64,000 bases of DNA from Methylomicrobium lacus_A. GTDB lineage: Bacteria; Pseudomonadota; Gammaproteobacteria; Methylococcales; Methylomonadaceae. Positions 1 to 7,502 of this stretch are shown one piece after another. Location of the stretch: NCBI RefSeq assembly GCF_041897535.1, contig NZ_CP169218.1, positions 1-64,000 on the forward strand, given 5' to 3'. Position 1 is the first letter of the stretch. Every line of letters begins with the position of its first letter. The position numbers and the translations under genes were made by a program. Below the pieces are notes generated by a model. It searched no databases. It worked only from the letters and a program-made list of their open reading frames with translations, and was not told the origin of the DNA.

Positions 1-774
1 GTGAATTTGAAAAATATAGCCGGGAATAATGTATCTATTTTTTTATACCGCTTTGAATTACGCGGTAATAGCATCGACTTTGTTTTGAATGAGGCTATTG
101 CCGAAGATATGTACCCAGATATTGACGACAAAATGAAACCGCTCGTCCACGCCTGTTGCGAAACACTTTTGCGGTACAAACACCTCAGTGTGAGTAATAC
201 CATTATGGATGGCAATTTTCTTGTTACGGGAGAATTTGAGGTCATGCTGAGTAAAGGGCTAGGACAATATTTTGTGCATGACGAAAAGATGCGGTTATTC
301 CAGGATGCCAAAAATATTGCCGATCTTCTATCGGAGGTTATGGACAGGGGAACCCAAGAAGAGGAAAAAGGAATACAACGGAACCTACCCCCAATAGCGC
401 ATACGCCAAACCCCAGAAAAATAAAAAAAGGGCTTGAGAAACTGGGAAAAACAAAACTCCAACAGGCAAAATTGCAATGGCTTGCAGAGGGAGTACCACT
501 ACGGCCAGGGTTGAGGCAGTTGCGTCCTGATGATTTACCACCTGATGTCACCGCATTCATTGGATATGACCATAGAGGGCTTTGTTATGTCTTCGATCAT
601 AAGAAACTGGGAGAGCTGGGGAGGATTGTAATGATAAAGGCCGGTGAACAAGAAATGTTGATGCAAGCCGATCTATGCATAGGACAGGAAAGCCAGACAT
701 CCGCTATCGTCAAAAAGAAAAAGGCCATATTTGAGGAAGTGGTTGCCACCATCAATGCCTGCTTTTTTTTGTAA
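1..774 (+). CDS. Unrecognised protein at the window edge
   Basis: I do not recognise this 257-residue product. The frame is open from the first base, where a GTG could be the start, but the true start may lie upstream of the window. The N-terminal half looks folded and mixed alpha/beta. Residues about 115-150 are charged and rich in E, K and R, like a linker. The C-terminal part from about residue 180 is again globular and ends in a hydrophobic tail. There is no signal peptide or clear membrane segment. The next gene is about 370 bases away in the same direction, so no operon link is visible. Confidence 0.55.
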   Translation: MNLKNIAGNNVSIFLYRFELRGNSIDFVLNEAIAEDMYPDIDDKMKPLVHACCETLLRYKHLSVSNTIMDGNFLVTGEFEVMLSKGLGQYFVHDEKMRLFQDAKNIADLLSEVMDRGTQEEEKGIQRNLPPIAHTPNPRKIKKGLEKLGKTKLQQAKLQWLAEGVPLRPGLRQLRPDDLPPDVTAFIGYDHRGLCYVFDHKKLGELGRIVMIKAGEQEMLMQADLCIGQESQTSAIVKKKKAIFEEVVATINACFFL

Positions 775-860
775 CCACCCTCTCAAAAACAGGACAAATC
801 ACTTCTTACAACCTTTCAAACCTCGCTGCATTGGTGGCGGTGCGGAGTAGAATAAGCCAT

Positions 861-1017
861 TCTCAATTAATGTGGTTCCTACCCGATGTTATCGGGCTGT
901 TCTCAATTAATCTGGGCTCATTCTCATTTAATGTGGGCCAGAGTGCTCCGATATTATCAGCTAATGTGGTCCCGAAAACCGGATGTAATCGGTTCCTGTA
1001 ATTTATGTTATCGGGCC
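861..1017. repeat. Cluster of degenerate TCTCAATTAATGTGG repeats with small hairpins
   Basis: About five imperfect direct copies of a motif near TCTCAATTAATGTGG(G/T)CC begin at about 861, 901, 922, 955 and 996. Between them are short dyads, for example CCCGAT-GTT-ATCGGG at 882-896. Clusters of transposase-binding repeats like this are known at the ends of some insertion sequences and Tn7/IS21-type elements. No transposase is adjacent and I see no matching second end, so this may be a relic end. The only ORF here is made of the repeats themselves and is not called. Confidence 0.4.
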
Positions 1018-1142
1018 ACTACAGCTAGTGTTATTCAATCTGACGACAGCAATTTTAGCAAAGCTGCTATTCAATTTAAATGACATTAAGTAACGAAAAA
1101 TCTTATGTGGAACGCAAATTTATTTGAGGGGGAACTGGTTTA

Positions 1143-2027
1143 ATGGCAAGCATAACAAACAAAGCCTCTTTTTCTGGAAGAGATTTAGCGGTCGCTGCTT
1201 TTAAAGACCTTGAATCTTTTTTCTTTTATAGTAGCAAGTTCGAGGTCAAACATGAGCTTGAGGTAAACATTTGTTCCTTAGCAAGTTACATTGGCTCTGG
1301 CGCATCTTCAAGAATAAGAGTTTCTAAAGACTTTTGTTCGTATTCAAACAACTCTTTAGACAAATACTTTTTTTCCCTTTTCGTTATATCCCACGAATTG
1401 GCGCATTACCTTAACTTTCACAATAGTCATCGAGATAGGAACAGAGATGACACAGTGGCGATAGAGGCACGAGCAGATAATATGGGTGCGCAAATATTTG
1501 CGACGATTATTACATTCGGAAAGAGAACAAAAGCTAACTTAAAAAATATTAATCCAGACATCAACCAATTTGTTCTGGCTGAAAATATTGGTTCGTCTCT
1601 TGGGAGTCTATATTCAGAGACATTTTTCCCTAACAAACATCCTAGCTATCCAGACCCAACCCATAGGATCTTCTCAATGATAGCAGGGCTTCTTTCATTT
1701 TTTAATAGATTATTCGGCCATCTGCCAGAGAATTGGACTATGTGGTTCCTACTCACATTGCTACGTTCCTCGGATTTGCTGAGCCGAACAAATCCTGAAG
1801 ATGCATTAAATGGCAGCGAAGAGATACTGGACAACATATATGAAATACATCGCAACCTGCAGGATCGCGAGCCATTAATGAGGTATGGGGTCAAGCCCCC
1901 ATATGGCTTATTCCTATTTTCGAACTTTCAACAAAGCGAAAAGGAACGTAAAGAACATCGGGCTCGCCTAGAACAAATGGTTGAAAGATTTGATATTTTC
2001 CAGAGCTCTGTGCCTGAGACAAGCTAA
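1143..2027 (+). CDS. HExxH zinc metalloprotease-like protein, possibly Lit/U49 type
   Basis: This is a 294-residue soluble protein with a clear zinc-peptidase signature. HELAH lies at residues 84-88, followed about 20 residues later by an EARAD segment that could supply the third metal ligand. There is no signal peptide, so it should act in the cytoplasm. The length and arrangement resemble peptidase family U49, whose member Lit (about 297 residues) cleaves EF-Tu and aborts phage T4 infection. That link rests on motif and length only. The gene stands alone, downstream of a repeat cluster that may be a transposon end, which fits mobile defence cargo. ImmA/IrrE-type regulators also carry HExxH and are the main alternative. 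Confidence 0.55.
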   Translation: MASITNKASFSGRDLAVAAFKDLESFFFYSSKFEVKHELEVNICSLASYIGSGASSRIRVSKDFCSYSNNSLDKYFFSLFVISHELAHYLNFHNSHRDRNRDDTVAIEARADNMGAQIFATIITFGKRTKANLKNINPDINQFVLAENIGSSLGSLYSETFFPNKHPSYPDPTHRIFSMIAGLLSFFNRLFGHLPENWTMWFLLTLLRSSDLLSRTNPEDALNGSEEILDNIYEIHRNLQDREPLMRYGVKPPYGLFLFSNFQQSEKERKEHRARLEQMVERFDIFQSSVPETS

Positions 2028-2287
2028 CTTGGGCTGTTCTCGAACGACAATCTCACGCACATCCTGTTTAGCGTAAATTGAGTTGAACGGCTGTTTTTAG
2101 AATTCTAGCTGCCATTACCGTTAAATTCTTGATTGTCTTGTTTTGGCCGACTGCTGTCGATAAAAAGAGCTATATTTTCTCCTTTTCCTAAAAGAACGTG
2201 TCAGAGATTCGCAGATTAAACTCATAATTTCAGCTAGGCTGTTAGGAAAAGACATTTCCTAAAGTTTTCCGAATTTAGAGAGCCATT

Positions 2288-2599
2288 ATGCTGAAAATAG
2301 CCCTGTTTTTCATGGTCTTGAGTCTTCCTGTATGGGCCGAAGAATCGTCACCTGAACAATCCACGAATTTTTGCCTCAATCCCAAGGCAGCCAACAGCAA
2401 CGAGGAATTGGCCCGGAAAAACCCGCAGGACGAAACCCTCATCAAGCTGGTGGCGATGCGGGCTGGGCTATGCGACCTGCTCGCCAAGAAAATTATCGAT
2501 CTCGATTTTGCCATTGATCTTTTCAACGGCGAACACGCCCATGGCATTCAAAAGCGAATCGAGGAAGAACAAACAAGCCAAAAAGAAATCGGTGCCTGA
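2288..2599 (+). CDS. Small secreted protein of unknown function
   Basis: This is a 103-residue product with a typical signal peptide: MLKIALFFMVLSLPVWA followed by a likely cleavage before EES. The mature part has two cysteines, one in an FCLNP segment and one in a GLCDLL segment, which could form a disulfide in the periplasm. The rest is helical and charged. I recognise no family. It is convergent with umuC, whose stop lies 15 bases beyond. Nothing nearby suggests a role. Confidence 0.5.
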   Translation: MLKIALFFMVLSLPVWAEESSPEQSTNFCLNPKAANSNEELARKNPQDETLIKLVAMRAGLCDLLAKKIIDLDFAIDLFNGEHAHGIQKRIEEEQTSQKEIGA

Positions 2600-2614
2600 C
2601 GGCGGAGCGAGCGG

Positions 2615-3910
2615 TCAATTCGCTTTGACGATAACCAGTTCTCGCCAATCCGTGGTATAGCGCTTTGAAATCCGCTCCGCCTTGGGCCGCCAGTCATGAT
2701 CAAAACCGACGGCTGCGATCGCAATGCCTTTGGGAAAGCGCCGGTTAATCTGATCCATAGCCTGCATGAGCTTTTCGCTCTCTGTATGAGCGAACGCCTC
2801 CCTATCGAATAGATCCATCTGTTCGGGAAGCGTGGCTGGCTGAATATGGCTTAACTGCACGCCACATTTCTGGTAGTTGTAACCTTCCCTGAATACCTCC
2901 TTTAATAAACGATTGGCCACGCCGATGATCACACGGGTATCCTGTGTGGCAGCAGGGAGCCTCGCGCTCGCCGACCGCTGATATTGCGGTTCTTTCGGGT
3001 TGAACAGGTTGGTTCGGAGGAAAATGGTAATGTAGCCCGTCACCGAATTATGGACTCTTAGTTTTTCGGCGGCGCGGCTGCAAAAGGCGGCCAAGGCCTC
3101 GGACAGTTCCTGGTATTCCGTCAGCCGGCGGCTAAAGCTGCGCGAGTAAATAATCTGCTGCTTGTCCGGCGCAATTTCTTCCAGTTCCAGGCAAGCGATG
3201 CCATTCAATTCCATCACGGTGCGGGCGACTACGACATTGAACTGGTCTTGGATTCTGTCAGGCTCCTGCTTGGCCAGGTCCAAGACGGTATGGATGCCCA
3301 GCCGGTTCAGTCTCGCGGCGGTGCGCGAGCCGATGCCCCACACCTCGTCAACTGATACGATCCGCATCAATCTCTCCCGGCGCTCCGCGTCGGCTAGGTC
3401 CAAGACGCCGCCGGTTTGTTTCCACTTTTTCGCCGCGAAATTCGCCAGTTTCGCCAAGGTTTTGGTCGGCCCCATGCCGACGCAGACCGGAATGCCGGTC
3501 GCGCGGAACACAGTCTTTTTAATCTGCTGGCCGTAGGCGATCGGGTCCGGATCACAAACGCCGGTCAGGTCCAGGAACGCCTCGTCGATCGAATAGACCT
3601 CCACGTTCGGCGCAAACTGTTCTAGCGTTGACATCACGCGGGCGGACATGTCCGCGTAGAGCCCATAGTGAGAGGAGAAGAGATGAATTTTATGTCGGTT
3701 GATCAGGTGCCTTACCTTAAACACGGGCGTGCCCATTTTGATTCCAAAATCCTTCACTTCCTGGCTGCGAGCCACGAAAATCCCGTCATTATTGCTGAGC
3801 ACGGCGACCGGCTTGCCGATCAGGTCCGGCCGGAAAACCCGCTCGCAGCTGACGTAGAAATTGTTGGCATCGACCAGGGCGAGGCGCGTCTTACAGGGCG
3901 TGGATCGCAT
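2615..3910 (-). CDS. umuC: DNA polymerase V catalytic subunit UmuC
   Basis: This 431-residue Y-family polymerase carries out error-prone translesion synthesis during the SOS response, together with processed UmuD. The N-terminal LVDANNFYVSCE block carries the first catalytic Asp, and YSIDEAFLDLTG the palm Asp-Glu pair. A helix-hairpin-helix segment follows (VWGIGSRTAARLNRLG), then the little-finger domain and the usual C-terminal tail. The length is normal for UmuC (about 420). The start overlaps the end of umuD by about 20 bases, so the two are translationally coupled. Plasmids often carry such mutagenesis operons (for example mucAB and rumAB). Confidence 0.95.
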   Translation of the reverse strand: MRSTPCKTRLALVDANNFYVSCERVFRPDLIGKPVAVLSNNDGIFVARSQEVKDFGIKMGTPVFKVRHLINRHKIHLFSSHYGLYADMSARVMSTLEQFAPNVEVYSIDEAFLDLTGVCDPDPIAYGQQIKKTVFRATGIPVCVGMGPTKTLAKLANFAAKKWKQTGGVLDLADAERRERLMRIVSVDEVWGIGSRTAARLNRLGIHTVLDLAKQEPDRIQDQFNVVVARTVMELNGIACLELEEIAPDKQQIIYSRSFSRRLTEYQELSEALAAFCSRAAEKLRVHNSVTGYITIFLRTNLFNPKEPQYQRSASARLPAATQDTRVIIGVANRLLKEVFREGYNYQKCGVQLSHIQPATLPEQMDLFDREAFAHTESEKLMQAMDQINRRFPKGIAIAAVGFDHDWRPKAERISKRYTTDWRELVIVKAN

Positions 3911-4340
3911 GGGTGACGACTCCCCAGATCACCATCTCCAGATCATCATGGAGCGGAATATCGGGATACTCCGGATTTTCGGCTTTCAGAATCCAGCGCT
4001 CGCCGTCGCGTTCCAGACGCTTGACGGTCAGCTCGCCGTTCACCGCGCAAACGACGATCTTGCCGGGGGTGGGTTCGAGCGCGCGATTAATCACCAGAAT
4101 ATCGTTTGGAAAAATGCCGGCGTTGATCATCGAGACGCCTTCGGCGCGGCCGAAAAACGTCGCCGCCGGCTGGGTAATCAAGAGCTCGTTGAGGTCGAGG
4201 GTTTTCTCGACATAATCATCGGCCGGCGATGGAAAGCCCGCCGCGATCTTGTTGGCAAACAACGGCAGCCGCCACCGCTGTAGACGGACGGCCCGCTGGG
4301 GATCGGTTAAGACGGTACGGTGGGGCGAAGGTGGTATCAT
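3891..4340 (-). CDS. umuD: UmuD-type S24 autoprotease, polymerase V subunit
   Basis: This 149-residue LexA-like serine protease cleaves itself when stimulated by RecA filaments, and the product joins UmuC to form polymerase V. The cleavage site is Ala34-Gly35 in AAGFPSPADDY. The catalytic Ser70 sits in RAEGVSMINAG and Lys107 in NGELTVKRL. All the elements needed for self-processing are present and the length is typical. It is the first gene of umuDC, with a putative SOS operator just upstream. Confidence 0.93.
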   Translation of the reverse strand: MIPPSPHRTVLTDPQRAVRLQRWRLPLFANKIAAGFPSPADDYVEKTLDLNELLITQPAATFFGRAEGVSMINAGIFPNDILVINRALEPTPGKIVVCAVNGELTVKRLERDGERWILKAENPEYPDIPLHDDLEMVIWGVVTHAIHAL

Positions 4341-4353
4341 CAGCAGAAAATAT

Positions 4354-4368
4354 GTTCTCTTTTTGTTC
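4354..4368 (-). promoter_or_regulatory. Putative SOS (LexA) operator of GTTC-N7-GTTC form
   Basis: The plus strand reads GTTC-TCTTTTT-GTTC, which is GAAC-N7-GAAC in the direction of umuDC, 14 bases upstream of the umuD start. This direct repeat is the consensus LexA site of alphaproteobacteria. The CTGT-N8-ACAG palindrome used by most gammaproteobacteria does not occur here. The position is right for repression, but the assignment rests on motif match alone. Confidence 0.5.
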
Positions 4369-4477
4369 TCTTTCTGGGCATTGTAATCGGCCTTGGCCGA
4401 ACTGCCAAAAATAATTCACGAGAATGAGAATGACTTTCATGCTGCCTCCCCTTGCCTGAATCCGGCTCCTTTCTTCC

Positions 4478-4528
4478 TGTAATTTTCTAAATTATTTGGC
4501 GTAGATTTTTTGGAATTATTTGGCGCAT
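4478..4528 (+). repeat. Left terminal inverted repeat of the cassette element
   Basis: It starts TGTAATTTTC at the outer edge and contains AATTATTTGGCG at 4490-4501 and again at 4514-4525. It pairs with 6830-6880 in inverse orientation at about 48 of 51 positions. Confidence 0.7.
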
Positions 4529-4866
4529 CAGGATTTGGCTTTCTGGGGGACGGTAAGGATTCGTGCGAAAATGGGCATTAGCATATAAACGCATGTGACG
4601 ACAATTCTATGAGCCCGGTTGCTTACGTTACGGGTCAAGGGTTCGCAAACGACCCGAACCAGCCGATCATTTCTGATACTTAAAGGTCGGTTGATGGGGC
4701 TTTTCGGTCGTTCTAAATGTCTCTTTTGGAGTTATCTAGATCTGTTTATCATGCAGAATATATGTATTATCCCGCCTAGTAAATTAAGGCTTCAGGCTTC
4801 TTCTTTTAAATTGCGTTTGCAAAAGAATAGGTTTAGGCGTAGATATACAGCCCTAGATAATTACTT

Positions 4867-4873
4867 GTTGGGC
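4867..4873 (+). other. Integron core site (GTTGGGC) at the head of the cassette array
   Basis: GTTGGGC matches the GTTRRRY core and lies 26 bases before the first cassette gene. The left core of the following attC reads GCCCATC, its complement with one mismatch, as expected if both belong to the same cassette. No attI or intI is recognisable upstream. Confidence 0.45.
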
Positions 4874-4898
4874 CTCTTTAAGCTACAGGAGCTGATCT

Positions 4899-5546
4899 AT
4901 GGGTGCGAAGACTTGGATGCTCGTACTTGCGGACTCTAATGCGCGCGAGGCACTCGCTGCCAAGCCACAGTTAGACCGCGAGGCAACTCAGGAGCTTGCC
5001 AATATCCTCTTTCCAGATGAGAAGCTTCAACCCATTGGGGATGGCGATCTTGCCTATACATGTCCGCCGGATAATGAAGTGCATATTGGTTGCTTTCCGA
5101 GGGTAGCGATTGTCGCAGCCAAAGAATTCGGCATCGATTACCCGTCCAAGCTACCGCAGCGGTTCATCGCTGCCGGTGGCAAAGGAACCGTCACCCTTCA
5201 CGCCATGCACAGCGTGGTCGATTGGTTTGCTTATGCAATATGGGTAAATGGAAAGCTAGTGCGTTCCCTGAGTCTGTCTCCGGATAGTGGCATCATGGAA
5301 GACATCGGGCAGCGCCTGCCTTTTGAGGAACCGTACTGGTCCGGAGAACATCCCGCGGTCGATAGTGAAGATGATGAGGAGGCTTACCCGTTTCCGTTTC
5401 ACCCTCTGGACCTTGGGGAGGCAGCCTTGAAGGAGCAGTTAGGTTATCAGCTTGAGGGCTATATCGATGCCTCTCTGCTTGAACCTGAGTCAATTCCGTT
5501 GGTTCGGTACAAACGTTCCCGCTCGCCGTGGTGGAAGTTCTGGTGA
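4899..5546 (+). CDS. Cassette gene 1: conserved protein, resembles the DUF6928 family
   Basis: This is a 215-residue cytoplasmic protein. Its opening MGAKTWMLVLAD resembles a conserved family of unknown function (DUF6928 from memory, unchecked) seen in actinobacteria and proteobacteria. The centre contains an HAMHSVVDWFAYAIW stretch and a W-rich region, and the C-terminus is basic and aromatic. There is no signal peptide. It is the first gene of an integron-type array, with a core site 26 bases upstream and an attC site starting 10 bases after its stop. It has no promoter of its own that I can see, as is usual for cassettes. Confidence 0.65.
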   Translation: MGAKTWMLVLADSNAREALAAKPQLDREATQELANILFPDEKLQPIGDGDLAYTCPPDNEVHIGCFPRVAIVAAKEFGIDYPSKLPQRFIAAGGKGTVTLHAMHSVVDWFAYAIWVNGKLVRSLSLSPDSGIMEDIGQRLPFEEPYWSGEHPAVDSEDDEEAYPFPFHPLDLGEAALKEQLGYQLEGYIDASLLEPESIPLVRYKRSRSPWWKFW

Positions 5547-5555
5547 CGAGGGCCG

Positions 5556-5619
5556 GCCCATCGTTCCACCGGACCTGTCGCGGCAAGCCGCGCCAGAGCG
5601 GTGAATTCAGACGTTAGCT
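5556..5619 (+). repeat. attC recombination site of cassette 1
   Basis: A 64-bp imperfect dyad. The left core is GCCCATC (5556-5562) and the right core GTTAGCT (5613-5619). The inner arms include TTCCACCGG opposite GCGGTGAA, with a GC-rich central stem near GCGGCAAGCCGC. It lies directly between two short same-strand genes, as attC sites do. Confidence 0.7.
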
Positions 5620-5623
5620 GCTT

Positions 5624-6142
5624 ATGAACCTTTCGATTCTGTTTTTTGCGCTGTTCCTGACGTGCCAAACCGTAGCCGCATCGCCACTGTATGTCTCGAT
5701 TGAACTGCCGGAAGAGAGCAGCCTCCTCGTCTTAACTGAAGACGGAGCTGTCCATTTGGCGCCACTGGATACGGGACACGAAGGGGCAGATAAAGATCAG
5801 GTGGGGTTCGCAAATCCGAAAATCTCAGAAGATAAGACGATGGCCGGTTGGTTATCGCTTTATCCGAGCTGTTGCACGTCATACCCTATTCCGCTAGAGG
5901 TCGTACTGCAACAGAACGGCAAGGTGATCACCAAGTTCAGAGGCAACGGTCTGCCAATTTGGCAGTGGGGCTTTAGAGGCGCCTCTAGCCAGATCGCTCT
6001 TAGGCAAAGCTCAACGCATGGCTCTACGCCTGACCACTATGAGCTTCGGGACATTAAGACGGGAAAACTGCTCTCTGAGTTCGATCCCGTGGAACAAGGG
6101 ACATTACAGGGTGCTCCAGAGTGGGCACTTGGGCTCGAATGA
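5624..6142 (+). CDS. Cassette gene 2: exported protein of unknown function
   Basis: A 172-residue product with a signal peptide (MNLSILFFALFLTCQTVAAS), so it is periplasmic or secreted. The mature part is beta-rich and carries an SCCTSYP segment with adjacent cysteines. I do not recognise the family. The gene starts 5 bases after the preceding attC core and stops 8 bases before the next attC. The cassette boundaries are consistent: its leading core GTTAGCT is the exact complement of the left core AGCTAAC of the following attC. Exported unknown proteins are common in cassette arrays. Confidence 0.65.
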   Translation: MNLSILFFALFLTCQTVAASPLYVSIELPEESSLLVLTEDGAVHLAPLDTGHEGADKDQVGFANPKISEDKTMAGWLSLYPSCCTSYPIPLEVVLQQNGKVITKFRGNGLPIWQWGFRGASSQIALRQSSTHGSTPDHYELRDIKTGKLLSEFDPVEQGTLQGAPEWALGLE

Positions 6143-6149
6143 ACTACGC

Positions 6150-6230
6150 AGCTAACAGCCACTTTGAGTCCGACGGCTTACCCTTTCGTTGCGCTCCAGG
6201 GCAAGCCGCAGCTCAAGTGGAACGTTGTAG
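6150..6230 (+). repeat. attC recombination site of cassette 2
   Basis: An 81-bp site with left core AGCTAAC (6150-6156) and right core near GTTGTAG (6224-6230). The arms CCACTTTGAG and CTCAAGTGG pair except for one extra T, the extrahelical base typical of attC. The inner arms CGGCTTACCC and GGGCAAGCCG pair with one mismatch. This is the best-preserved attC in the window. Confidence 0.8.
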
Positions 6231-6237
6231 GTAAGAA

Positions 6238-6528
6238 ATGGGACAAAAACTGCCTCCGGCTCAAATGGACTTGTACCGCCGAATCGACGAGATTCTCTGG
6301 CGCGAGTGGGACCCAATAGGAGTCTCGGAAATCACTGAGGCTAGAGACGAATACTACGGGTATCTTCCAACCGTCTTTCGCCTTGTGCTTGAAGGAAAGG
6401 AAGAGGACGTTATCGCGCAGTGCCTGCTATCGTTTGAAAAAGAACGCATGGGGTTAGCTGGGAATGCTGAAAATGCAAAGCGCGTAGCTGGCCTCGTGCT
6501 TCGAGAAAAAGTGAACCTGGGAGTTTAA
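6238..6528 (+). CDS. Cassette gene 3: small conserved protein
   Basis: A 96-residue cytoplasmic protein, mostly helical, with a WDPIGVSEI...ARDEYYGYLP segment. I recall that pattern in small unknown proteins often carried by integron cassettes; this is not checked. It starts 7 bases after the core of the preceding attC. No complete attC follows. A left core of RYYYAAC form (ACCCAAC, 6543-6549) is present, but I cannot find its partner, so the trailing site is decayed or was lost. Confidence 0.6.
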   Translation: MGQKLPPAQMDLYRRIDEILWREWDPIGVSEITEARDEYYGYLPTVFRLVLEGKEEDVIAQCLLSFEKERMGLAGNAENAKRVAGLVLREKVNLGV

Positions 6529-6829
6529 TACCGTGCACAATGACCCAACCCATAACCAGTCGCGCCATTCGACATCCAAAACGCTAACGCGCTTTTGGCA
6601 TCGACTGAGCTTGTCGTTACGACAGGCGGCTTTAGGAGATTGACGAGGCGTTTATTTTCTCTCTTTAATCGGCAGGTTTTGGCCGATCTCCAGCGTTCAA
6701 AATATGGCTGAGCTTGTAGTCGGAATGCCGGGCTGTTTTGATCGGAATGAACACCAAGGAACAAAATTTTCTGGGGTTCCGGCTTACACCCCTCAACGTA
6801 CCATTTTTCGCTTTCTGTGTCTGGCCCCT
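6529..6829. other. Non-coding remnant between cassette 3 and the right repeat
   Basis: No supported gene is present. The stretch holds a possible half attC (6543-6549) and an imperfect hairpin centred near 6583 (CCAAAACGC opposite GCGCTTTTGG). It may be the remains of further cassettes. Confidence 0.35.
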
Positions 6830-6880
6830 ATGCGCCAAATAATGCCAAAAAATCTACGCCAAATAATGTAGAAGATTACA
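6830..6880 (-). repeat. Right terminal inverted repeat of the cassette element
   Basis: The inverse copy of 4478-4528, ending ATTACA at the outer edge, with two CGCCAAATAAT copies matching the doubled motif of the left end. Confidence 0.7.
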
Positions 6881-6986
6881 AAAATTACAGCCCCCTTCCC
6901 CCGCCTTTAACTCTTGATAACGTATTTTATCAAGAGTTGAATGGCATCCAAAAACCCTCGCACTTAGCCTCATATCATGTTATATT

Positions 6987-7183
6987 GCTAAACAGCTAAA
7001 CAGCTAAACAGCTAAACAGCTAAACAGCTAAACAGCTAAACAGCTAAACAGCTAAACAGCTAAACAGCTAAACAGCTAAACAGCTAAACAGCTAAACAGC
7101 TAAACAGCTAAACAGCTAAACAGCTAAACAGCTAAACAGCTAAACAGCTAAACAGCTAAACAGCTAAACAGCTAAACAGCTAA
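6987..7183 (+). repeat. Octamer tandem array (GCTAAACA), 24 copies
   Basis: The unit GCTAAACA is repeated 24 times without visible variation, plus a partial copy (GCTAA). It ends about 30 bases before the start of the RHH antitoxin gene. Such perfect short repeats mutate by slipped-strand mispairing, so copy number, and with it promoter spacing, could vary. The unit is not a multiple of three and no gene crosses it. Confidence 0.9.
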
Positions 7184-7213
7184 GCGCATAAACGTTTATT
7201 AAAGAGGCAGTCC

Positions 7214-7501
7214 ATGGCAACCCCCGACAACACCACGCGCTGGACGGTCAAGGTTTCGAAAGACACCGACATCGCGGTGCGCAGTTTGCTCGCGCAGCGC
7301 GGGCTCAAAAAAGGCGATCTGTCCAAATTCATTGAGGAGGCCGTGCGGTGGCGGGTCTTCGAGCAAACGCTGAGCGAGACGCGCGCCGCTTTCAGCGATC
7401 TCGACCCCGAGGCACTGCAAGACCTGATTGACGAAGCCACCGAATCCGTCCGGCACGAGCGGCGCCAAACGCTGGCCAGCCCACCGAAGCCAGAATCCTG
7501 A
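7214..7501 (+). CDS. Ribbon-helix-helix antitoxin of a PIN toxin pair
   Basis: A 95-residue protein. The N-terminal half (RWTVKVSKDTDIAVRSLL...GDLSKFIEEAVR) fits the ribbon-helix-helix fold, which binds DNA as a dimer. The C-terminal half is acidic and helical and would cover the toxin. The next gene begins one base after its stop, the usual antitoxin-then-toxin order. Such antitoxins normally repress their own promoter. Here that promoter region would lie in or beside the octamer array. The start ATG is preceded by an AGAGGCAG ribosome-binding site. Confidence 0.75.
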   Translation: MATPDNTTRWTVKVSKDTDIAVRSLLAQRGLKKGDLSKFIEEAVRWRVFEQTLSETRAAFSDLDPEALQDLIDEATESVRHERRQTLASPPKPES

Positions 7502-7502
7502 C

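Larger units (their letters stand above)
4478..6880. mobile_element. Inverted-repeat-bounded element carrying integron gene cassettes
   Basis: Two inverted repeats of about 51 bp (4478-4528 and 6830-6880, about three mismatches) enclose 2.4 kb. The enclosed DNA contains two attC sites and three small cassette genes but no integrase or transposase. The outer ends read TGT...ACA, as in the Tn7/Tn402/Mu group. Each end contains two copies of AATTATTTGGCG 24 bp apart, like tandem transposase-binding sites. No target duplication is seen (CTTCC on the left, AAAAT on the right). It looks like a non-autonomous element that would be mobilised by a transposase supplied in trans. Confidence 0.6.

Noticed and set aside
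886..1083. 65-residue ORF
   Set aside because: It is built from the degenerate repeats at 861-1017, has no ribosome-binding site and an unnatural composition.
4619..4939. 106-residue ORF before the first cassette gene
   Set aside because: It overlaps the core site and the start of the cassette gene, and its composition looks random.
6543..6625. Third attC site after cassette gene 3
   Set aside because: Only a left core of RYYYAAC form is present; I found no right core or pairing arms.
6987..7183. Possible CRISPR array
   Set aside because: The unit is only 8 bp with no spacers; it is a simple tandem repeat.
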